Positions 6,627 through 12,202 of a DNA stretch of 12,202 nucleotides are shown piece by piece. The notes under the pieces are model-generated. The model was not told the origin of the DNA and did no database searches. It was given only the letters and a program-made list of their open reading frames with translations. A program made the position numbers and the translations under genes. The DNA comes from an uncultured Pseudomonadota bacterium (GTDB lineage Bacteria; Pseudomonadota; Alphaproteobacteria; RF32; CAG-239). The stretch's first letter is position 1; every line of letters begins with the position of its first letter. The stretch is taken from positions 1 to 12,202 of the forward strand of contig CADBPX010000067.1 in NCBI GenBank assembly GCA_902796625.1, written 5' to 3'.

Positions 6627-7469
6627 TTATTTATTTTGTAAAAAATAGGCATCAACGGTATTTTGCAACAACATGGCAATTGTCATCGGCCCCACACCGC
6701 CCGGAACCGGAGTAATAGCACCGGCTGTACCACAAACATCTGCAAAATCAATATCGCCGCATATTTTACCTTCCAGACGGTTAATTCCGACATCTATTAA
6801 AGTTGCTCCTTTTTTAATCCAGTCATTTTTCACCATATTTGCTACACCGCATGCGGCAACAACAATATCGGCTTTCCGAGTTAATTCCTTTATATTGCGG
6901 GTGTGAATATGGGTTACCGTAACCGTACATTCATGATTGAGCAATAAAGTAGCCAATGGGCGTCCGACAATAAGTGAAGCACCGATAATAACTACATTTT
7001 TACCGCTAAGCTCTGTTTCTACGTTTTGAATAAGTTTCATAATTCCCAACGGAGTTGCAGCAATAAAATATGGATCTTCGTTATTTTGTAACATTCCGGT
7101 ATTATATGGATGAAAGCCATCGACATCTTTAAGCGGTGAAATTTGGTGAATAACTTCATGAACGTTAAAGTGGTCTGGTAGCGGTAATTGCACAATAATC
7201 CCGTTAACATCTTTATCATTATTGAGCTTTTCAATCAGCTGTAAAACCGCGGCTGAATCTGTTGTTTCAGGCAAATGATACAAAGTTGTTCTCATGCCGA
7301 TTTCTTGAGCGAATTTTTGCTTATTACGCACATAAATTACACTGGCATCATCATTGCCGACCAAAATAATCGCCAAATGCGGTTTAAGCGGTAAAACGGA
7401 TATTTTTTCTTTTAATGTTGCGCGAATTTTTGCGGCAATTTGACGTCCATCGATAATTTTTGCGCTCAT
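6627..7469 (-). CDS. folD: Methylenetetrahydrofolate dehydrogenase/cyclohydrolase FolD
   Basis: This 280-residue bifunctional enzyme oxidises 5,10-methylenetetrahydrofolate to the methenyl form with NADP and hydrolyses that to 10-formyltetrahydrofolate, supplying purine and formyl-Met synthesis. Conserved parts are YVRNKQK (Tyr46, catalytic Lys50), VQLPLP (93-98, Gln94), PLKDVDGFH (112-120, Asp117), ATPLGIM (138-144), the nucleotide-site loop GASLIVGRP (163-171) and ITPVPGGVGPMT (252-263). The loop has Leu where many homologues have Asn (GASNIVG), a small departure near the cofactor. Its ATG overlaps the YggU stop as ATGA, so it is coupled to YggU. Length and motifs are normal and the enzyme looks intact. 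Confidence 0.97.
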   Translation of the reverse strand: MSAKIIDGRQIAAKIRATLKEKISVLPLKPHLAIILVGNDDASVIYVRNKQKFAQEIGMRTTLYHLPETTDSAAVLQLIEKLNNDKDVNGIIVQLPLPDHFNVHEVIHQISPLKDVDGFHPYNTGMLQNNEDPYFIAATPLGIMKLIQNVETELSGKNVVIIGASLIVGRPLATLLLNHECTVTVTHIHTRNIKELTRKADIVVAACGVANMVKNDWIKKGATLIDVGINRLEGKICGDIDFADVCGTAGAITPVPGGVGPMTIAMLLQNTVDAYFLQNK

Positions 7470-7786
7470 TTAGTTAGACCTTTTTCCAGTTGTTGTAATT
7501 TTTCATATATTGCAGAATCAGTATTTTCTATATATATTTTTTTCATATGGTCGGTTATACCGCTGACAATTTCAAAAAGGTTCTGGCTTAATTTTAATTC
7601 TTTTGCCAACATTTTTATCAGCTCTTTATTGGCTTTGCCTTTTTCGGGAACAGTTGTTATGCTGATTTTAAGCCATAGATTTTGCTCAACATCGGCAAAC
7701 AATCCGCGAAATCCGCAGGACGACGCTCCCGGCGATAATTTAATCCGCAAAAGATAACCTTGTTTATATGGTTCGAAAAAGCCCAT
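7466..7786 (-). CDS. yggU: DUF167 family protein YggU
   Basis: This 106-residue protein fits the small DUF167/YggU family in length and motifs: LSPGAS (17-22), the signature VPEKGKANKELIKMLAKEL (46-64) and SGITDHMKK (75-83). The biochemical role of the family is not established. It is often encoded beside YggT, as here, which starts 1 base before this gene in the same direction. Its stop overlaps the FolD start by 4 bases. The gene is probably translated by coupling, since no strong ribosome site is seen in the single-base gap. Confidence 0.92.
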   Translation of the reverse strand: MGFFEPYKQGYLLRIKLSPGASSCGFRGLFADVEQNLWLKISITTVPEKGKANKELIKMLAKELKLSQNLFEIVSGITDHMKKIYIENTDSAIYEKLQQLEKGLTK

Positions 7787-7787
7787 T

Positions 7788-8105
7788 TTACATATATTGT
7801 TCTATCCAGCGGCTCAAATGAGTGATAAACGAGCCAATAAAGGCAATAATCAATAACAAAACATACGGCGCAACATCGTAACCGGATACCGGTGGAACTT
7901 TTTCCCTAATCTTTTTGTATACCGGCTCGGTAATGTTTTTCAAAATTTCCATAAATTTTTCAGCATATTTATTGTGTACAGTCATTAATTTATAATGCAA
8001 CAACCAATAAATAACGATATCAACCACCACAATTTTGAAGTAAAGATCGATTACAAATCCTAAAATATCCAAAAGCGGCATTAAAAATAAACCAATAACT
8101 CCCAT
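7788..8105 (-). CDS. yggT: YggT family inner membrane protein
   Basis: The open frame reaches a GTG at 8129, but AGGGAG (8112-8117) lies 6 bases before the ATG at 8105. That gives 105 residues and removes the overlap with the gene upstream. The protein has two hydrophobic segments (about 3-36 and 80-97) around the family motif TEPVYKKIREKVPPVSGYD (59-77), which matches the YggT pattern of a helix, ITEP, an IP-x-x-G-x-D stretch and a helix. It is a single-copy version; many homologues have two such repeats. YggT proteins have been linked to ion homeostasis and septum/SepF-related work in different bacteria, but the function here is unproven. It sits directly before YggU, the usual pairing. Confidence 0.85.
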   Translation of the reverse strand: MGVIGLFLMPLLDILGFVIDLYFKIVVVDIVIYWLLHYKLMTVHNKYAEKFMEILKNITEPVYKKIREKVPPVSGYDVAPYVLLLIIAFIGSFITHLSRWIEQYM

Positions 8106-8111
8106 TTTCAT

Positions 8112-8117
8112 CTCCCT
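8112..8117 (-). promoter_or_regulatory. Ribosome binding site fixing the YggT start at 8105
   Basis: AGGGAG on the minus strand lies 6 bases from the ATG at 8105. It touches the ATG at 8111 and is downstream of the GTG at 8129, so neither of those is well served. Confidence 0.6.
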
Positions 8118-9009
8118 ATTTAGGTTCACCGTTTACTACATTTTCATCTTGCGATTTTTCTAACATACGAAATCTGTTCATGTCAAATTTTCTTTTGCTT
8201 ATTGTCCCGCGCAACTGAGCAATCCTGTCATTGATTAAATCATCTTCGGCGGTTATATCGTTCTGTTTTCCTTCCTTTCGGTCATCGGCAAACAATTCAT
8301 CGTCGATAGAAACCTCCTTGCGTAGCTCTAGAAGCATAAGTCTTTTCAGCCAATTATTATAATTAAATAATTCCGTTAAATCCGAATCTTGTTCATGGTC
8401 AATACCTAGACTTGTACGTTCACGCGGGCTGAAGTTATATTCATAGCCGAGATTTTGCAGTGATTTAAGCATACGATAGATAAGTTTTGCCTGCTCGAAT
8501 TCTGTTCTATCTACTTCTATTTCTTCTTCATCGCGAGTATAATCTACAACCAAATCGTTAATTTCTCGTAAGCGAATAATATTTAATATAAGTTCATCAA
8601 AACTTTTTTCATTATCCGAGTGGGCTGCATGACGAAAAGCCAGAGCGGAAAAAAGCATAAATTCTTGGCGGCTGATATCTTTCAGAAAATCTGTTCTTTC
8701 TTTATGGTCTTGTTTGGAAACATAGCCGTCGTTCATATGTTTGATAATTTCTGCAACCCGTTCTAAGGTATTGTAAAAAGTTTTTTGCGGTGTTTCGTTA
8801 ACCGAATTTTCAATTAGTTGTTGAGCTATTTTAAGAAAAAGCTGTTGCTGAGTATATGTTGCATTATTAAATTCAACAACATAATCATCAGGAGCAAGAA
8901 TTGTTTCACGCAAAATTGTACAGGCTTCCTCACGGCTAACTGCGGGAAACAAATCGTTAACCGCGTCATATAATGTATAAAAATATGTACAATTGGTATA
9001 ACGCCCCAT
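8116..9009 (-). CDS. Unknown helical protein between TerB and YggT
   Basis: I do not recognise this protein (297 residues from the ATG at 9009; a TTG at 9012 would add one residue). It has no signal peptide or membrane segment and is predicted from composition to be almost wholly helical. Its C-terminal third is highly charged (clusters of Asp/Glu near 165-175 and 240-258, a basic stretch near 268-280). AGGA lies 10 bases before the ATG and 7 before the TTG, so either start is possible. The gene begins within 4 bases of the TerB-like stop codon and is followed after about 10 bases by YggT, so it is in the same transcript. Its tight pairing with TerB suggests the two proteins act together; that is inference. 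Base composition does not differ visibly from its neighbours. Confidence 0.8.
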   Translation of the reverse strand: MGRYTNCTYFYTLYDAVNDLFPAVSREEACTILRETILAPDDYVVEFNNATYTQQQLFLKIAQQLIENSVNETPQKTFYNTLERVAEIIKHMNDGYVSKQDHKERTDFLKDISRQEFMLFSALAFRHAAHSDNEKSFDELILNIIRLREINDLVVDYTRDEEEIEVDRTEFEQAKLIYRMLKSLQNLGYEYNFSPRERTSLGIDHEQDSDLTELFNYNNWLKRLMLLELRKEVSIDDELFADDRKEGKQNDITAEDDLINDRIAQLRGTISKRKFDMNRFRMLEKSQDENVVNGEPK

Positions 9010-9012
9010 CAA

Positions 9013-9447
9013 TCAGTCTTCCTCAAAAATAATTTTTGCTTGTTCCAACCAAACGATATGATCAACCACCCAACTGCTGATTTGCTCGATTTTCCGCATA
9101 CTTATCCCCATAGCTTGTCCAACTCTGCCGATCAGCAGGACTTCTTCATCGGATAATTCATTATCAACATGGGCTAGAAAACACATTTCTCTAATCAATT
9201 CCAATGCTAAAGCACGATTTTTAATCTTCTGCACATCTTGCAAAATTGTATCTGGATCGCAATGATTTTCCAACTCTTCAATATCTATACCGTTTATTTT
9301 GGCATTATCAGATATAAACTTAATTTCATCATCATCTTGCACACCATCTGCGGCCGACAGACAAAGCAAAGTTTCAAAAAAAATAAGCTTCTGACTTTTA
9401 GAGGCTGAAGCAAGATGTGATGGCACAATGTTATGCAATTCGGACAT
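9013..9447 (-). CDS. TerB-like (tellurite resistance TerB fold) protein
   Basis: The frame extends to 9504, but the first 19 codons lack a ribosome site, overlap the promoter and are not needed by the fold. AGGAGAG lies 5 bases before the ATG at 9447, giving MSELHN and 144 residues. The protein is helical, with the TerB pattern of two related acidic motifs: LSAADGVQDDDE (30-41) and LAHVDNELSDEE (91-102), each an Asp-x-x-x-x-x-(Asp)-Glu after a helix. In TerB/TerD systems such acidic clusters are thought to bind metal near the membrane. It is the first gene of a five-gene operon and has a good promoter just upstream. It lies 4.5 kb from the TerY-type triad. Confidence 0.8.
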   Translation of the reverse strand: MSELHNIVPSHLASASKSQKLIFFETLLCLSAADGVQDDDEIKFISDNAKINGIDIEELENHCDPDTILQDVQKIKNRALALELIREMCFLAHVDNELSDEEVLLIGRVGQAMGISMRKIEQISSWVVDHIVWLEQAKIIFEED

Positions 9448-9452
9448 AAATA

Positions 9453-9459
9453 CTCTCCT
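9453..9459 (-). promoter_or_regulatory. Ribosome binding site fixing the TerB start at 9447
   Basis: AGGAGAG on the minus strand, 5 bases before the ATG at 9447. It is the strongest ribosome site in this operon and shows that the longer frame from 9504 is not the real start. Confidence 0.75.
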
Positions 9460-9475
9460 GTTTCTTACCCAAATA

Positions 9476-9504
9476 ATAATAAATAATATTTGTAAATTTT
9501 GCAA
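9476..9504 (-). promoter_or_regulatory. Promoter of the TerB-YggT-YggU-FolD operon
   Basis: On the minus strand TTGCAA (9504-9499) and TATTAT (9481-9476) are separated by exactly 17 bases. Transcription would begin near 9469, leaving a leader of about 20 bases with the ribosome site. All five genes downstream lack gaps large enough for another clear promoter. Confidence 0.55.
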
Positions 9505-9543
9505 CAGATAATATTGTCTTTTTAATTTTTTTTTGTCCAGTTG

Positions 9544-9572
9544 TTGACATATCCTTTTCCGTATGATACATT
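9544..9572 (+). promoter_or_regulatory. Sigma-70-type promoter of the unknown gene at 9601
   Basis: A perfect -35 TTGACA (9544-9549), a 17-base spacer and a -10 TACATT (9567-9572). Transcription would begin near 9579, giving a leader of about 20 bases made almost only of A and T (TTAATTAATT repeats) and no visible Shine-Dalgarno sequence. Confidence 0.65.
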
Positions 9573-9600
9573 TAAGACGTTTTTAAATTATTAATTAATT

Positions 9601-10584
9601 ATGAATATAAATATCGATAAGCAAAAATGGAAGCGTGATGCCATAGCTAAGGCAATGCCGGTGGCAAGAAAATGGTTGTTCAGTCAAATGGCTGAAGGTT
9701 TATGCTACGATGACCTGGAAGAAGAATTTTTGAATATTTCATTTATTGAAGTTCGTCTTTACGGCTCAATGAAAAACACTCTGATTTCGCATATTCAAAG
9801 GCACGGCCTTGACGCAAAATCTTTGGAGTTGTTTGAACAATTTAAGGCCTGTGAAGAATACGACAGAAATCAGTATTTGAAAGTTTTGAAGAAAGTTCGC
9901 CGAGCTTTTGTTGCAGATCCGGAAAACCGCAGTTTAGAGTATCTTATCTCTAAAATTACCGAATACATTGAAAAAGTTACCAATGTCGGTAAATCGGCCT
10001 TCGAAATGTTGCAGAAAGGAAACAGCCCAGATCTTGATGCTTGGAGTGATAAGGTGGTGCTTAATGACAATTTGTTTGAGGAAAATAAACAATTCCTGAA
10101 GCAAACACTGCATCACTTGGAAGTTTTGGAACGAAACCGCACTCCGATCGGAATTCCCGAACTGCGTCTTTTGTTTTACCATAAACAGGGGTGCAAACGT
10201 GAAAAGTTGTATCGTCAAGTAGAGGATTGGTTCGTTAAAATTTATTACGACCTGCCAACAAAAGAAGAAAAAAAGATTGCTTGTGAAGAAATTTGCCGTT
10301 TTGTAGCTGAGATAGTCCCTCAAGTCGGCTATATTTCTCCTTCGGTTATCGGTTTTATTCTTTCCGGCGGTTATATCAGCCAAACCTCTCATGATTTGCT
10401 GGTGGAAATTCAGCCGGTGGTAACTAATCTGGGAATGAATGCTTTGGTTACCGTTCCTTTGCGTCCGTACTATAAACAAGCTATCGAACATCGGGTGAAA
10501 GGCGGTTTCACTGAAACTGACGGCTTTGTTTTGGACATTATGCGTTGTTACGATACTAAAGTAAATAACGCCAAGTTTCTTTAA
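9601..10584 (+). CDS. Unknown helical protein, 327 residues
   Basis: I do not recognise this protein. It has no signal peptide, membrane segment or familiar catalytic motif. Composition suggests many helices rich in Glu, Lys and Leu up to about residue 240, with two Cys (201 and 228 region, QGCKRE and KIACEE). A less charged C-terminal part follows (about 245-315) containing GYISPSVIGFILSGGYISQ and ALVTVPLRPYY. The ATG at 9601 has no ribosome site in its AT-rich leader, yet the promoter is strong and a clear terminator follows 8 bases after the stop, so it is a single-gene transcription unit. It is divergent from the TerB operon, 153 bases from the TerB start. Start choice is moderately sure, since no later Met has a good ribosome site nearby. 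The function is unknown. Confidence 0.8.
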   Translation: MNINIDKQKWKRDAIAKAMPVARKWLFSQMAEGLCYDDLEEEFLNISFIEVRLYGSMKNTLISHIQRHGLDAKSLELFEQFKACEEYDRNQYLKVLKKVRRAFVADPENRSLEYLISKITEYIEKVTNVGKSAFEMLQKGNSPDLDAWSDKVVLNDNLFEENKQFLKQTLHHLEVLERNRTPIGIPELRLLFYHKQGCKREKLYRQVEDWFVKIYYDLPTKEEKKIACEEICRFVAEIVPQVGYISPSVIGFILSGGYISQTSHDLLVEIQPVVTNLGMNALVTVPLRPYYKQAIEHRVKGGFTETDGFVLDIMRCYDTKVNNAKFL

Positions 10585-10590
10585 TTTTTG

Positions 10591-10627
10591 AATATTGCAC
10601 TTTGGTATAAAGTGCAATATTTTTTTT
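10591..10627 (+). terminator. Strong intrinsic terminator
   Basis: A perfect 13-bp stem (AATATTGCACTTT 10591-10603, AAAGTGCAATATT 10609-10621) with a GGTAT loop, followed by T residues to 10627. It closes the transcript of the gene ending at 10584. Confidence 0.9.
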
Positions 10628-10638
10628 ATATCATTTTG

Positions 10639-10654
10639 TTCAAGTCGTCTTGAA
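10639..10654. promoter_or_regulatory. Inverted repeat TTCAAG-TCGT-CTTGAA
   Basis: Two perfect 6-base arms with a 4-base spacer, just upstream of the putative RNA gene and overlapping its candidate -35 hexamer. It may be an operator for that RNA. A chance inverted repeat of this size in AT-rich DNA cannot be excluded. Confidence 0.35.
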
Positions 10655-10677
10655 TAAATTATTTGCGAACTTAAATT
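10650..10677 (+). promoter_or_regulatory. Candidate promoter of the structured RNA
   Basis: TTGAAT (10650-10655), a 16-base spacer and TAAATT (10672-10677). This would start transcription near 10682-10684, at the foot of the RNA's closing stem. Each hexamer is imperfect. Confidence 0.35.
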
Positions 10678-10679
10678 GA

Positions 10680-10925
10680 AGGTGTTGATAGTACAATAGT
10701 GATGTTTTTAAGCAGTTAAATTCTAAATTATTGTATGCAACCGTCGCGACGGCACAGAAGTAAAATAATTTCAATAGCTGATTTTTTTACAATTAATGCC
10801 TGTAGCGGTAGGTCTTTGCAGTTGTGTGTTCTGAGATATAGCTATGAACGGATTTCATGAGCCAAATTTTTCTCCTGACAACACTTAAAGACCGGAAAAG
10901 GAGCAATTCAGTTGCTCCTTTTTTG
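10680..10925 (+). ncRNA. Candidate structured RNA with its own terminator (6S-like or riboswitch-like, unassigned)
   Basis: No convincing gene is found in 10628-10968, yet the stretch has ordered pairing and ends in an intrinsic terminator, so an RNA is the best reading. A closing stem AGGTGTTG (10680-10687) / CAACACTT (10879-10886) brackets about 190 bases. Inside are hairpin 1 (TACAATA 10692-10698 / TATTGTA 10729-10735), a middle stem (TGCAA 10736-10740 / TTGCA 10816-10820, with CCG / CGG at 10741-10743 and 10806-10808), a perfect 12-base palindrome CCGTCGCGACGG (10741-10752) and hairpin 3 (ATGAA 10844-10848 / TTCAT 10854-10858). I do not see consensus motifs of tmRNA, RNase P RNA, SRP RNA or common riboswitches. 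A 6S RNA homologue is possible from size, but the fold I find is branched, not rod-like. If the RNA is a riboswitch, it would control the exported protein gene at 10999. Confidence 0.45.
10896..10924 (+). terminator. Intrinsic terminator of the structured RNA
   Basis: An 11-bp stem AAAAGGAGCAA (10896-10906) / TTGCTCCTTTT (10912-10922) with a TTCAG loop and a T tail. No coding gene ends just before it. CTCCT at 10872-10876 could pair with AGGAG at 10899-10903 and open the hairpin, so an antiterminator is conceivable. Confidence 0.85.
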
Positions 10926-10998
10926 TTTGTTGTGTATAGTTTTTTCGTATAGTGACAAATAAGAGAAAATGTTTTATAATAAGCATCGTGAGGGCAAA

Positions 10999-11940
10999 AT
11001 GAAGTTGTTTTATGTCTTTGTATTAACCTTGTTGCCGGTATTGGCTATGGCTGATGAGATTTCACAGCCTGATGCACAAAACATTACCGGTTTGCTCGAA
11101 AATAAGACTAATACCACAAATATCCAAGAACCGGAAGCTGTTGATAATGTTGATGAAATGCCACTATTATCTCCGGAAAATACTGATCCGGTTATGGAAA
11201 CTGAAGAAGCAAATGACGATGAAGCCACACAGTTGCTGAAAAAACAAACAACCGACGATATTCGGTCGCAAGTTATTACAGAGAGACAACAATATAATAT
11301 ATTTCCACATTCTTTCATTACCTCTCTTAGTAAGTGTCAAGCGGATAAAACCATTAAAAAAACTTTGTTTATAGCAGAAAAAGCTGAAATTATCGGTCGG
11401 GAAAAAAATCGTTGCCACATTGAATATAACTTTTTTGACTTATATGTGCCTATGGATATATTACCGAATATTCACAGTTTTGATGATTTGCAAACGTTGT
11501 TGAAAAATAAAGATATTGCCCAATACAAAAATGTTCCTGATTATGACTATAAGGGAATGCTGTTTGCTTTAAGCGCTTGCCGCAAGAAAACCGATTACTA
11601 CGGATCTTGGCAACAGCAAGAAGACCTGAATGTTGTGACAATGCGCGGTATGTCGGCCGAAAATGTTGATGATGTATGTGAAATTAAACTGACCAATAAA
11701 GTTGATGTTGACGGAATTTTATACGATTATTCGGTCACTTGCCGCATTCCTGACACTGATCTTCAAGAAATCTTAAATCTTTATAGCGAGTTACTGGAAA
11801 AATATGACCAGAAACGTCAGGTTTTAGGATTGGGCAAAGTTAATGTTACGCCGGCACAGCATAACGCCGAAACCGATTTGGCAGATAAAGAATTAATGTT
11901 TTATTTGCAACAAAAAGATTATTGCTTGCCTATTGAATAG
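10999..11940 (+). CDS. Exported protein with two related Cys-containing repeats
   Basis: The frame opens at 10969, but the ATG at 10999 follows GAGGG (10990-10994) and begins a clean signal peptide (MKLFYVFVLTLLPVLAMA, cleavage likely before Asp19), so I choose 10999 (313 residues). Residues 20-100 are acidic, rich in Asn, Glu, Pro and Thr and probably unstructured. After that come two units that look related: about 105-170 (SLSKC113, then NRC139HIEYNF, VPMDILPNIHSFDDLQTLLK) and about 186-270 (ALSAC194, then VC227EIKL, VTC248RIPDTDLQEILNLYSELLEK). A last Cys309 lies near the end. Disulfides between the cysteines are plausible in the periplasm, but no heme or thioredoxin CxxC motif is present. 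I do not recognise the family. A terminator follows within 16 bases. Its promoter may lie just after the RNA terminator or upstream of the RNA. Confidence 0.8.
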   Translation: MKLFYVFVLTLLPVLAMADEISQPDAQNITGLLENKTNTTNIQEPEAVDNVDEMPLLSPENTDPVMETEEANDDEATQLLKKQTTDDIRSQVITERQQYNIFPHSFITSLSKCQADKTIKKTLFIAEKAEIIGREKNRCHIEYNFFDLYVPMDILPNIHSFDDLQTLLKNKDIAQYKNVPDYDYKGMLFALSACRKKTDYYGSWQQQEDLNVVTMRGMSAENVDDVCEIKLTNKVDVDGILYDYSVTCRIPDTDLQEILNLYSELLEKYDQKRQVLGLGKVNVTPAQHNAETDLADKELMFYLQQKDYCLPIE

Positions 11941-11955
11941 CTGTATATCAAAAGT

Positions 11956-11987
11956 TAAAAGAACACCGATGTAACGGTGTTCTTTTA
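11956..11987. terminator. Bidirectional terminator between the exported protein and AdhE
   Basis: A perfect 13-bp stem TAAAAGAACACCG (11956-11968) / CGGTGTTCTTTTA (11975-11987) with the loop ATGTAA. Both strands end the stem in a T-rich arm (TCTTTTA), and the two flanking genes converge on it, so it serves both. Confidence 0.85.
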
Positions 11988-12009
11988 GTAAGTATTTATA
12001 GTTTATTTT

Positions 12010-12202
12010 TTAGAATTTTCCTTCATAAGCATCAAGATAAATCTGCTTGATTTCATTCATCAGCGGATATACCGGATTAGCGCCGGTGCACTGGTCATCA
12101 AAAGCTAAACGCACTAGTTTATCCAGATTATCCTTAAATACTTTTTCATCAATACCGTATTCACGGATGGAGGCCGGAATACCGATTGTTTTCTTTAATT
12201 CA
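12010..12202 (-). CDS. adhE: C-terminus of bifunctional aldehyde-alcohol dehydrogenase AdhE (partial)
   Basis: The minus-strand frame is open from the window edge to a TAA at 12010-12012 and encodes the last 63 residues. It contains LAFDDQCTGANPVYPLMNE and IKQIYLDAYEGKF, which are the hallmark C-terminal stretches of the iron-dependent alcohol dehydrogenase domain of AdhE. That enzyme reduces acetyl-CoA through acetaldehyde to ethanol and forms long spirosomes. It ends soon after the DAYEG motif, without the Lys/Ala-rich tail of the E. coli protein. The rest of the gene, including the NAD and Fe sites, is outside the window. It indicates a fermentative lifestyle. A stand-alone iron alcohol dehydrogenase is less likely, because this ending is typical of the fused enzyme. 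Confidence 0.88.
   Translation of the reverse strand, partial: ELKKTIGIPASIREYGIDEKVFKDNLDKLVRLAFDDQCTGANPVYPLMNEIKQIYLDAYEGKF

Noticed and set aside
9448..9504. N-terminal hydrophobic extension of the TerB-like protein as a signal peptide
   Set aside because: The extension overlaps the promoter, lacks a ribosome site, and a strong AGGAGAG precedes the inner ATG at 9447.
9934..10617. Minus-strand open frame of 227 codons opposite the gene at 9601
   Set aside because: It begins inside the terminator hairpin, its product has odd composition (many Phe, Gln and Asn) and it lacks a ribosome site. The plus-strand gene has a promoter and terminator in the right places.
10800..10870. TPP riboswitch suggested by CTGAGA
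   Set aside because: The rest of the thiamine-box consensus (ACC...GAACCTGATCTGG and the CAGCGTAGGGAA type end) is absent.
10680..10890. Half of a split alphaproteobacterial tmRNA
   Set aside because: No tRNA-like T arm, CCA end or tag-coding frame ending in Ala-Ala was found.

Overview
The window looks like an AT-rich alphaproteobacterial chromosome segment. Conserved genes are in normal bacterial order: YggT, YggU and FolD in one tight operon, and a long nitronate monooxygenase-like protein. The bifunctional fermentative enzyme AdhE starts at the right edge, which points to a facultative or anaerobic, possibly host- or gut-associated, low-GC alphaproteobacterium. That placement is inference; no rRNA or tRNA is present to confirm it. 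I see no insertion sequence, integrase, CRISPR array or tRNA gene.

Layout. (1) 1-57 is the tail of a plus-strand gene, followed by a hairpin terminator (66-87) shared with the facing nitronate monooxygenase gene (106-1497, minus). That gene has a 22-base palindrome over its presumed promoter. (2) 1607-4641, minus: a four-gene transcription unit made of a 45-residue lipoprotein, a TerY-like vWA protein, a PP2C phosphatase and a membrane-anchored Ser/Thr kinase with a Cys/His cluster. It ends in a terminator at 1556-1573. This is the TerY-P signalling triad, and it is the most interesting system here. (3) 4737-5345, plus: an exported thioredoxin-like protein. Its 3' end overlaps the convergent DedA/YqaA-type membrane protein (5301-5894). 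(4) 5924-9447, minus: TerB-like protein, an unknown helical protein, YggT, YggU and FolD, with gene junctions of -4 to about +10 bases. A protein that looks like two degenerate receiver domains follows, probably with its own promoter. (5) 9601-10584, plus: an unrecognised helical protein read from a good sigma-70-type promoter and closed by a strong terminator. (6) 10585-10998: an intergenic region holding a palindrome and a probable structured RNA of about 240 nt with its own promoter and terminator. (7) 10999-11940, plus: an exported protein that appears to contain two related Cys-containing repeats. (8) A two-way terminator, then the C-terminus of AdhE (minus).

How the genes may work together. 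In the triad, the kinase and phosphatase probably act in opposition on shared targets. The vWA protein would be the metal-dependent adaptor, and the kinase's C-terminal helices tie the system to the membrane. A second Ter-family protein, TerB, lies 4.5 kb away in a housekeeping operon, which hints at a wider Ter-like stress network in this organism. Several start codons need moving: TerB to 9447, YggT to 8105, the receiver-like protein to 6556 and the exported repeat protein to 10999. Each case is argued from ribosome binding sites.
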